Notes under the pieces: model-generated
Seen by the model: the letters and a program-made list of their open reading frames with translations, nothing else
Told to the model about the DNA's origin: nothing
Database searches by the model: none
Position numbers and translations under genes: made by a program
Shown: in pieces, positions 15,601 to 22,281 of the stretch
How positions within the stretch are numbered: position 1 is the stretch's first letter
Layout: the number at the start of each line of letters is the position of its first letter
Origin: Pseudomonas sp. K2I15
GTDB lineage: Bacteria; Pseudomonadota; Gammaproteobacteria; Pseudomonadales; Pseudomonadaceae
Assembly: GCF_002204795.1 (NCBI RefSeq)
Contig: NZ_NIXO01000037.1
Location: 1-64,000 of the forward strand
Length of the DNA stretch: 64,000 bases
Direction: 5' to 3'

Positions 15601-17088
15601 TCAGCTGTACAACCGACGGAACACCGTCGGCAGCAAATCCGGCAAATCTTCTGCCAATAACCCGGGACCAAATTCGGCCGCCGCCGCCCCGTGCAGCCAG
15701 ACACCTGCGGCGGCTGCCGTAAAGGCCGTCATGCCTTGGGCGAGCAGGCCCAGGATGATCCCGGCCAGCACGTCGCCGGAGCCTGCGGTGGCCAACGTCG
15801 GGGGCGCATTGGCGTTGATAATTGCCCGGCCATCCGGCGCGGCAATCACGGTGTCACTGCCCTTGAGCACCACGACCGCCGAGCAACGCAGGGCTGCGGC
15901 CCGGGTGCGGGTCAGCTTGTCGCCGGCGGGGTCAAATACCCTGCGGAACTCGCCCTCATGGGGTGTCAATACACAAGGGCCCTGCACCGCACGGTCCAAT
16001 GCGCCAGGGTCATCCTGGAAAGCGGTAATTGCATCAGCATCAATGACCGTTGGGCGCCCGGTTGCAAGCATCGCCAAGGCGTGGCCAAACGTGCCGTTAC
16101 CCACACCAGCCCCCGGCCCGATCAACCAGGCGGAAAAGCGGCTGGCATTGAGCAAATGGCCAAAATCCTCGGGCGTGACCCAAGGCCGTACCATGATGCT
16201 GCTCAACGTTGCGGCGTAAATGGGCAGCGCCATTTCAGGCACCGCAAGGGTCGTGAGGCCTGCCCCGGCCCGTGCTGCACCTCTGGCCGCCATGCGCGCG
16301 GCACCGGTCATGGGGTAGCCACCAAATACCAATGCATGGCCACGGCTGTGTTTATCGGTGCCGGCATGGGCTCTTGGCAGGCTCGCCAGCCACAAGGCTG
16401 GGTGATTCTCGAAGGCCACGGGCGTGATGGTGTCGAGGACCGATTTGGGCGTGCCGATATCGGCAACAACGACTTCGCCACACAGGTCTCGACCCGGTAA
16501 CAGCAGATGGCCTGGTTTCTTGCGAAAGAACGTTACGGTCAGCACGGCGGTGACGGCGCCCAGCGCTTCACCGGTATCGCCCATGACGCCACTGGGTGTA
16601 TCGATCGCGACGATCGGCGCGCAGCCGTGCCCGGCAGCAGCCAGGGTGTCCAGCGCCTGCCCTTCCAGCGGACGGCTGAGGCCCGCACCGAATAGCGCAT
16701 CTATGATTAATTCGGCCCCTTCAAGCACCTTTGGGCTCAACGCTTCGACTTCCCCCTCCCAGCGCTGTGCATGTTGCCTGGCCTCATCTTGCAGGCTGAA
16801 ACGGCTACCCAGCATCGCCACTCTCACCGGCCAGCCGGCTTGCGCCAACAAGTGCGCGGCGACAAACCCGTCACCGCCGTTGTTGCCAGGCCCGCACAAA
16901 ACCAACAGCGGCCTGGGTGTCCAGCGGCTCTCGATTTCGCGTGCTACTGCTGCCCCGGCGTTGGCCATCAACTCGAAAGACGAGACGCCGGCAACGACCG
17001 AAAGCCGGTCGGCCTCCGCCATCTGTCGCACCGTTAACAAGGCGCTCTGGTGACTGCTCAGCTCAGACTCGGAATTCAACCTGCTCAT
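15601..17088 (-). CDS. nnr: Bifunctional NAD(P)H-hydrate epimerase / ADP-dependent dehydratase
   Basis: 495 residues, the two-domain form. The N-terminal YjeF_N epimerase has the nucleotide loop GPGNNGGDGFVAA (about 65-77), and the C-terminal ribokinase-like dehydratase has ATAGSGDVLAGIILGLLAQG near 430-450. Together they convert damaged, hydrated NADHX and NADPHX back to usable cofactor. In pseudomonads the housekeeping copy usually lies beside queG and tsaE; those genes are absent here, so this may be a second copy assigned to a stress or fermentative cluster next to alcohol and aldehyde dehydrogenases, enzymes that use the cofactor being repaired. ATG at 17088; 14 bp separate it from adhP. 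Confidence 0.9.
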   Translation of the reverse strand: MSRLNSESELSSHQSALLTVRQMAEADRLSVVAGVSSFELMANAGAAVAREIESRWTPRPLLVLCGPGNNGGDGFVAAHLLAQAGWPVRVAMLGSRFSLQDEARQHAQRWEGEVEALSPKVLEGAELIIDALFGAGLSRPLEGQALDTLAAAGHGCAPIVAIDTPSGVMGDTGEALGAVTAVLTVTFFRKKPGHLLLPGRDLCGEVVVADIGTPKSVLDTITPVAFENHPALWLASLPRAHAGTDKHSRGHALVFGGYPMTGAARMAARGAARAGAGLTTLAVPEMALPIYAATLSSIMVRPWVTPEDFGHLLNASRFSAWLIGPGAGVGNGTFGHALAMLATGRPTVIDADAITAFQDDPGALDRAVQGPCVLTPHEGEFRRVFDPAGDKLTRTRAAALRCSAVVVLKGSDTVIAAPDGRAIINANAPPTLATAGSGDVLAGIILGLLAQGMTAFTAAAAGVWLHGAAAAEFGPGLLAEDLPDLLPTVFRRLYS

Positions 17089-17102
17089 GGGTTTTCGCTC
17101 TC

Positions 17103-18137
17103 TTAAACAGCACCGAAATCTATGACCACCCGCGATGGAACGTCGCCGTGTTCGAGGCGCTCGAAAATCTGGTTGATCGCTGACAGCGGCTGCAATTCAA
17201 TGTCGGCCTTGACCTTGCCTTGGGCGGCGAAGTCCAGCGCTTCGGCCATGTCTTGACGGTTGCCGACAAATGAGCCGCGAACGGTGATGCAGTTGGCAAC
17301 CACGTCGAACAATGGCAGCGGGAACTCACCGGGCGGCAAGCCCACCAGCACACAGGTACCGTGCTTGCGCGTCATGCCCACGCCCTGGCGGAAGGCGCCC
17401 AGGGACGGCGCGGTGATCAGCACACCATGGGCGCCGCCGCCGGTGGCCTTGATGGCTGCCTCAATCGGGTCGCCCTGTTTGGCGTTCACCACCGCGTCGG
17501 CCCCAAGGCGTGTGGCATGGGCCAGCTTGCCGTCGTCGATGTCCACTGCGCAGACCCGCAACCCCATGGCCTTGGCGTATTGCACCGCCAGATGACCGAG
17601 GCCGCCGACGCCGGACACCACCAGCCATTGCCCTGGACGGGTTGCGGTTTCCTTGATGCCCTTGTAGGTGGTGACGCCCGCGCAGATGATTGGCGCCGCC
17701 TCGCAAGCCGATAGTCCTTCAGGGATGTGGGCGACGTAATTCGGGTCGGCCAGAATGTATTCGGCAAACCCGCCGTTCTGGGTATACCCACCAAACTGCG
17801 CCTGGGCACAGACCGTCTCCCACGCACTGAGGCAGTATTCACAATGCCCACACGCCGAATACAACCAGGGCACCCCTACCCGCTCGCCTTCGCGGACACT
17901 GGTGACGCCCTGTCCCAGCGCCGTCACGATGCCAATCCCCTCGTGCCCGGGGATGAACGGCAACCCGGGCTTAAGTGGCCAATCGCCCTTCGCGGCATGC
18001 AGGTCGGTGTGACAGACCCCGCAGGCCTCAGTGCGAACCAGGATCTGCCCCGGCCCCGGGGTCGGAATGTCGCAACGCTTGAGCACCAGCGGTTGGCCGA
18101 ATTGTTCAACGACGGCGGCCTGCATTTGGTGTGTCAT
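17103..18137 (-). CDS. adhP: Zinc-dependent alcohol dehydrogenase, AdhP type
   Basis: 344 residues, medium-chain dehydrogenase/reductase. Catalytic zinc ligands are Cys39 (CGVCHTD) and His65 (PGHEG); the four structural-zinc cysteines are at 96, 99, 102 and 110 (CGHCEYC...C). The Rossmann motif VSGVGGLGHLAVQYAKAMG is present. It should interconvert ethanol or other primary alcohols with aldehydes using NAD+. AdhP is a known anaerobic/ANR-induced enzyme in pseudomonads, in keeping with the Usp and Crp/Fnr neighbours. It is followed after 14 bp by the cofactor-repair gene and preceded by an aldehyde dehydrogenase, so alcohol to acid oxidation, or the reverse, could be run from one locus. Confidence 0.93.
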   Translation of the reverse strand: MTHQMQAAVVEQFGQPLVLKRCDIPTPGPGQILVRTEACGVCHTDLHAAKGDWPLKPGLPFIPGHEGIGIVTALGQGVTSVREGERVGVPWLYSACGHCEYCLSAWETVCAQAQFGGYTQNGGFAEYILADPNYVAHIPEGLSACEAAPIICAGVTTYKGIKETATRPGQWLVVSGVGGLGHLAVQYAKAMGLRVCAVDIDDGKLAHATRLGADAVVNAKQGDPIEAAIKATGGGAHGVLITAPSLGAFRQGVGMTRKHGTCVLVGLPPGEFPLPLFDVVANCITVRGSFVGNRQDMAEALDFAAQGKVKADIELQPLSAINQIFERLEHGDVPSRVVIDFGAV

Positions 18138-18206
18138 GGGTATTTCCTTATTGGGTGATCTCGCAAGCGCGCCATGTGGCGCGCCCCTGGGCCGGTGTCC
18201 TGTCCC

Positions 18207-19589
18207 TCACACCGGTGCGTCGGTGCTTAAGTAACGCACCAGTTTCTTGTTGACGAAGGCCTGGATGCCCATATCGCCCAACTCACGGCCGTAACCGGAG
18301 TTTTTGATCCCGCCGAAGGGCAGTTCGGCATCTGACCAACTGATGTTGTTGATAAACATCATGCCGGTGTCGATCTGGCTGGCCACCCGTAGGCCACGCG
18401 CTACATCCTGGGTGAACACAGAGCCGCCCAGGCCGAAGTCCGAGTCGTTGGCCAACGCGATCGCCTCTTCTTCGTTCTTGACCCGGAAAAACAGCGCCAC
18501 AGGGCCAAAAAATTCGCCCCTGAACGCCGGGTTATCCGGTGCAATGTTGGTCAGGATGGTCGGGGTCATGTAAGAACCCGGGCGTTGAATGCGCTCACCA
18601 CCAAGCAGTACCTGCGCGCCGGAAAAAACGGCGTCGTCTACCTGCACCAGTAACTGCTGCAGCGCCGACTCTGACGACAAGGGGCCCAGCATCGTGCTCT
18701 CGTGCATCGGGTCGCCTGGCTCAAGCTCGGCCAGTGCCGCCCTGAAGCGCTCGATAAACGCATCCGCGACGTCCTCCACCACGATAAAGCGCTTGGCGGC
18801 GCAACAGGTTTGTCCACAGTTGTACATACGGCCCCACACCGCCCAACTGAGGGTGAGGTCCATGTCGGCGTCTTCCAGAACAATGAAGGCGTCGCTGCCT
18901 CCCAGTTCCATGGACGACGGCTTGAGGTTGGCCCCGGCCCTTGCTGCGAGGCTGCGGCCCGCAGGTACGCTCCCGGTCAGGGCGACGCCCTTGACTCTGG
19001 CGTCATCCACGACACTGTCCGACTGCTCGTGGGATATCAGCAGGTTCGTATACAGGCCCGCAGGGGCCCCCGCCTCAATCAACAAGGCTTCGAAAGCAAT
19101 CGCACACTGCGGCACACAACCGGCGTGTTTAACCACCAGTACGTTACCCGCCATCAAGTGTGGCCCTGCGACACGGGCCAATTGGTAATAAGGAAAGTTC
19201 CAGGGCTCAACGCAGAAGATCACCCCGATCGGGCTGCTTTCCATATGCGCTTCGCCCTCTTTGGGATGGAGCTTGTGGCGGGCCAAAAAACGCTCGGCAT
19301 TTTTCGCGTAATAGTCAAGGATGTCTGCGCTGAAACTCACCTCGCCACGGGCCTCACTGATGCGTTTTCCCATCTCCAGGGTTGCCAGCCGAGCGAAGTC
19401 GTCCACCCTGGAACGCATTAGCTCGCCAGCCTTGCCGATAATGGCGGCACGTGCCGCATAAGACGTGTGCTTCCAGCTCTGAAAGCAACGCTGCGCAGTC
19501 GCCAGTTTTTCCTCCAGCACCCCATCGCTGATTTGCTCGAAGCTTTCCAGTAACTGGCCGTCGCTGGGGTTTACGCTTGTATAAGCCAT
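18207..19589 (-). CDS. NAD(P)-dependent semialdehyde/aldehyde dehydrogenase (SSADH-like)
   Basis: 460 residues from the ATG at 19589, which follows GGGAAAGG; an in-frame extension to 19619 is unlikely. It is a short-form aldehyde dehydrogenase of the succinate-semialdehyde group: catalytic Cys in GQTCCAAKRF, base Glu in MELGGSDAFIV, cofactor loop in GVIFCVEPWNFPYYQ, and the C-terminal PFGGIKNSGYGRELG. Exact substrate is open; succinate semialdehyde is the usual annotation. It lies upstream of adhP on the same strand with a 69-bp gap. A G/C-rich hairpin sits before its start (about 19642-19666). Confidence 0.88.
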   Translation of the reverse strand: MAYTSVNPSDGQLLESFEQISDGVLEEKLATAQRCFQSWKHTSYAARAAIIGKAGELMRSRVDDFARLATLEMGKRISEARGEVSFSADILDYYAKNAERFLARHKLHPKEGEAHMESSPIGVIFCVEPWNFPYYQLARVAGPHLMAGNVLVVKHAGCVPQCAIAFEALLIEAGAPAGLYTNLLISHEQSDSVVDDARVKGVALTGSVPAGRSLAARAGANLKPSSMELGGSDAFIVLEDADMDLTLSWAVWGRMYNCGQTCCAAKRFIVVEDVADAFIERFRAALAELEPGDPMHESTMLGPLSSESALQQLLVQVDDAVFSGAQVLLGGERIQRPGSYMTPTILTNIAPDNPAFRGEFFGPVALFFRVKNEEEAIALANDSDFGLGGSVFTQDVARGLRVASQIDTGMMFINNISWSDAELPFGGIKNSGYGRELGDMGIQAFVNKKLVRYLSTDAPV

Positions 19590-19641
19590 GATGAATGCCT
19601 TTCCCGTGAGGTGACGCACGCCGATGGATTTCGGCTAAGAG

Positions 19642-19666
19642 CCCCTCAAGGGCTAAGCCCTAGGGG
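19642..19666. other. Intercistronic hairpin
   Basis: CCCCT at 19642 pairs with AGGGG at 19661-19665 and an inner GGGCT/AGCCC pair strengthens it. It lies between the BON-protein gene and the aldehyde dehydrogenase gene on the minus strand. There is no T-run, so it may attenuate or stabilize rather than terminate. Confidence 0.35.
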
Positions 19667-19728
19667 AGTGCTCTGGTTGGGCTTGATAAGTACAACGCGA
19701 CCATTGAACCGCCCGGACCGGGCGAAGA

Positions 19729-20382
19729 TCAGTGCGCGACAATTATGTTGTTCTGTACATTCTGGACGCCGGCTGTCCCCCAGGCAGAATGTCTCGCCAG
19801 GTCGCGCTCGGCCCAACTGTCGACAGTCCCGGAGAGCGTCACGTTGGCGCCTTGGACTTCCACGTTGATTTTGTGCGAGTCAATAATGGCCCGACGGTTG
19901 AGCGCCTCGATGATGTCTGACTTCACATCCTTGGCCGATACTGTTGACTTGATGACGATGTTGTTAGTGATGCCCTTGACGCCCATCAGGTTGCGAACGG
20001 CGTCCAGTGCCGCCCGGCGCTGGTATTCCCATTCCACGTCGCCGCCCAGGGTTACCCAGCCGCCCTCGACCTGGATCTTGATGGAGTCCTTGAGCAGATA
20101 CGTTGTCCACTCCAGGGCGCTGTCGGCAGAACGGGCGATATCGGCATCGGTGCGCTGGGTCAGGCTTGGTAATTTCACGTCTATTTCTACTGCCAGCGCG
20201 CGAACCCCCGAGACTTTTTTGGCAGCTTCTTCGGCAGCCCATTTTTCAACGAAGCTGTCGACGTGCCCGGCCAGGGTCACGACGCCATCCTGAACCTCGA
20301 CCCCGATTTGCTCAGCATTGATTGACGGCTCCCAGCGCAACTCTGCAAGCACGTCATTTTTCAATTGCCTGTCCATTTTCAT
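19729..20382 (-). CDS. Three-BON-domain protein, OsmY-like
   Basis: 217 residues from ATG at 20382 (GGGAG about 11 bases upstream; in-frame extensions to 20457 have no ribosome site). Three BON domains follow one another at about 7-75, 80-150 and 155-217, each with the signature VxVxGxVxLxGxVDS or close relatives (VQDGVVTLAGHVDSF, VEGGWVTLGGDVEW, VQGANVTLSGTVDSW). OsmY-type BON proteins bind phospholipid and help envelope integrity in osmotic stress, but those are periplasmic; this one shows no signal peptide. It is divergent from the VIT-family gene across a 162-bp spacer with a sigma-S-like CTACACT at 20502-20508 facing right. Confidence 0.9.
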   Translation of the reverse strand: MKMDRQLKNDVLAELRWEPSINAEQIGVEVQDGVVTLAGHVDSFVEKWAAEEAAKKVSGVRALAVEIDVKLPSLTQRTDADIARSADSALEWTTYLLKDSIKIQVEGGWVTLGGDVEWEYQRRAALDAVRNLMGVKGITNNIVIKSTVSAKDVKSDIIEALNRRAIIDSHKINVEVQGANVTLSGTVDSWAERDLARHSAWGTAGVQNVQNNIIVAH

Positions 20383-20544
20383 GTCATTGCTCCCGACCAG
20401 GTGATTGCAGGTCATTACGCCGAGACAGTCGGCGCGACAAAGACACCGCAGAGCCATTCACGTTAGGCGCCTGAATGTCTGGTGAGTAGCCTCGGAAACT
20501 ACCTACACTCTGGGCCCGAGCCATCGCGTAACAGGCCAACACCA

Positions 20545-21249
20545 ATGACCAAATTCATGCGTCGTCATGCAGAAACCCACAACAGCAGCCGAATCGGCTG
20601 GCTCAGGGCTGCGGTGCTGGGCGCAAACGATGGAATTGTGTCAACCGCAAGCCTGCTGATCGGCGTGGCGGCCGCCAGCGCTACGCACAACTCGCTGATT
20701 GTCACTGGCGTCGCAGGGCTTGTGGCGGGCGCCATGTCGATGGCGGCAGGTGAGTATGTTTCGGTGCACTCCCAGGCCGACACCGAACACGCCGACCTGC
20801 TAAAAGAGAAAAGAGAGCTTGCGACCAAGCCTGAGGCTGAACACCGGGAGCTGGCGCAGATTTATGTCAGGCGTGGCCTTGATCCGGAGCTGGCCAGGCA
20901 GGTGGCAGTTCAGTTGATGGCCCACGATGCCTTGGGGGCGCACGCACGGGACGAACTGGGTATCTCCAGGGAGCTAAGCGCCAAACCCCTCTCTGCAGCG
21001 TTTTCCTCGGCGACGAGTTTCATCGTTGGGGCCGCGTTGCCGGTCGGGGTTACCTTGGTAGTGGCGCTAGAGCACGTGATTCTCTGGATATCGATCATGT
21101 CACTGGTGTTTTTGGCGGCCCTGGGGGCTGTCGCCGCAAAGGCCGGAGGCGCGCCGTTGTTGGCGGGCGCCTGGCGTGTGACGTTTTGGGGGGCGTTGGC
21201 GATGGTCATTACTGCGGTGGTGGGCCGAGTATTCGGTGCAGTGGTTTAG
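20545..21249 (+). CDS. VIT1/CCC1-family metal transporter
   Basis: 234 residues from the ATG at 20545, the usual family length; an in-frame extension upstream adds a non-conserved tail. The start RIGWLRAAVLGANDGIVSTA is the diagnostic VIT/CCC1 first helix, and four further membrane segments are visible (AGLVAGAMSMAAGEYVSV, FIVGAALPVGVTLVVAL, IMSLVFLAALGAVAA and the last 25 residues). The charged middle region with EKRELATKPEAEHRELAQIY is the metal-binding cytoplasmic bundle. Family members export or store Fe2+/Mn2+. It stands alone on its strand opposite the BON gene. Confidence 0.9.
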   Translation: MTKFMRRHAETHNSSRIGWLRAAVLGANDGIVSTASLLIGVAAASATHNSLIVTGVAGLVAGAMSMAAGEYVSVHSQADTEHADLLKEKRELATKPEAEHRELAQIYVRRGLDPELARQVAVQLMAHDALGAHARDELGISRELSAKPLSAAFSSATSFIVGAALPVGVTLVVALEHVILWISIMSLVFLAALGAVAAKAGGAPLLAGAWRVTFWGALAMVITAVVGRVFGAVV

Positions 21250-21273
21250 CACAACATATATCAGCCTGGGGAT

Positions 21274-21699
21274 TCAGGAGTGGGAACAAATCAGTGTCAG
21301 GAATTGATTCTCGACACTGACGCCTGCCGGCGCCCGGTCATCTGAAAGGAACAGCTCGCCGTTATAGTAGGCGAAAGACACCGAGTTTTCGGTTACCCGC
21401 TGGTGTGCAAAGCCACACACCGCCAAGTCACGGCCATCGGCGTTCACTGCGGTGGCGTAGACCGGGTCGAACACCCACCCTCCTCCTTCAAACCCAGCCA
21501 ATGCCTTGGTCTTGGCAGCGCGCTCTTCCTTGGCGGCAACCGGCACCTTGATACGGGGTTGGTTCAGGCTTTCGATCGAGTCCGGTGTCGTGACGGCCGT
21601 TTCTGGCGGGGTTTGGCTGCAGCCGGCCAGGCATACGCAGGCGAGTCCGAGCCTGGCGATGACGTTCAAGGGCAAAATACTGACCGGGTTAATTGGCAC
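21274..21699 (-). CDS. Small lipoprotein of unknown function
   Basis: 141 residues with a type II signal: a hydrophobic stretch then LACVCLAGC, lipid-modified Cys at about 27. The mature part is soluble, with two cysteines and no recognized domain. The start is a GTG at 21699 that overlaps the end of the upstream Lpp-like gene by 11 bases, so translation is probably coupled. Asp/Gly after the Cys is not present (Ser follows), so outer-membrane retention is expected. I do not recognize a family. Confidence 0.65.
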   Translation of the reverse strand: MPINPVSILPLNVIARLGLACVCLAGCSQTPPETAVTTPDSIESLNQPRIKVPVAAKEERAAKTKALAGFEGGGWVFDPVYATAVNADGRDLAVCGFAHQRVTENSVSFAYYNGELFLSDDRAPAGVSVENQFLTLICSHS

Positions 21700-21943
21700 G
21701 TCCGGCCTTCTTGAGCATCAGTTGCGCCCGCTGATTGGCTTCGTCTGCCGATTTTTTTGCCGCAAGCGCGGCCTGCAGTGCCTGGTCGGCCTTTATGGCT
21801 GACTCATCCGCGTGCACTCTTGCTGCGGTTGCCATGTCTTCGGCGCCGCTGATCCTTGCGTCCACTTCCTGGCGCCGCTGGCTGCAACCGGCGGTCAAAA
21901 CCAGGCTCACGATCAATGGTGTGATCAGGATGAGTCTTCTCAT
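21689..21943 (-). CDS. Lpp/OprI-like outer-membrane lipoprotein
   Basis: 84 residues from ATG at 21943 behind a strong AGGAG. Signal and lipobox: LIVSLVLTAGC, Cys about 20. The rest is a single heptad-rich helix, RISGAEDMATAARVHADES to ADEANQRAQLMLKKAG, closely patterned on Pseudomonas OprI (ADEANERALRMLEKASRK). OprI trimers tie the outer membrane to peptidoglycan. The terminal lysine of Lpp/OprI is replaced by GRAN here, so covalent peptidoglycan linkage may not occur. This is probably a minor, stress-linked paralogue, co-translated with the next lipoprotein. Confidence 0.82.
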   Translation of the reverse strand: MRRLILITPLIVSLVLTAGCSQRRQEVDARISGAEDMATAARVHADESAIKADQALQAALAAKKSADEANQRAQLMLKKAGRAN

Positions 21944-22281
21944 GGTGTCGCTCCTTTTAAACTGAATAGTCGGTGCCGGTGCTGCATGGGACACGTTATC
22001 CGTTTCCTGGATACCGCAGCAGGCTCGGAAACTACCTAGAAGGCTTTTGCACGCAAGAGGTTCGACCACAACCATCGGTCGGACGCTTATGCGGCGCCTT
22101 TTCTATGCAAAGGAACGTGCGGCTCAGCAATGGCGGGATAACGTTCAGGTGGCCTGGCGTGAATGCAACGTGCAATGTCTTTAAGCCGCACACGCCGCAA
22201 ACGTGGACGTTGCGTAGCCACTAAAGGAGTGTAGGATCCAAAGACGTGTTCCTTCGGAACGCATTGCTGCGGTAGATCGCT
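21944..22281. other. Divergent intergenic region (lipoproteins / hybrid kinase)
   Basis: 338 bp with no gene. It holds the Lpp-like ribosome site at its left end and, at 22024-22038, a 15-mer (CTCGGAAACTACCTA) identical to 20491-20505 in front of the VIT gene. From about 22080 to the kinase start I see nothing recognizable. Confidence 0.5.
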
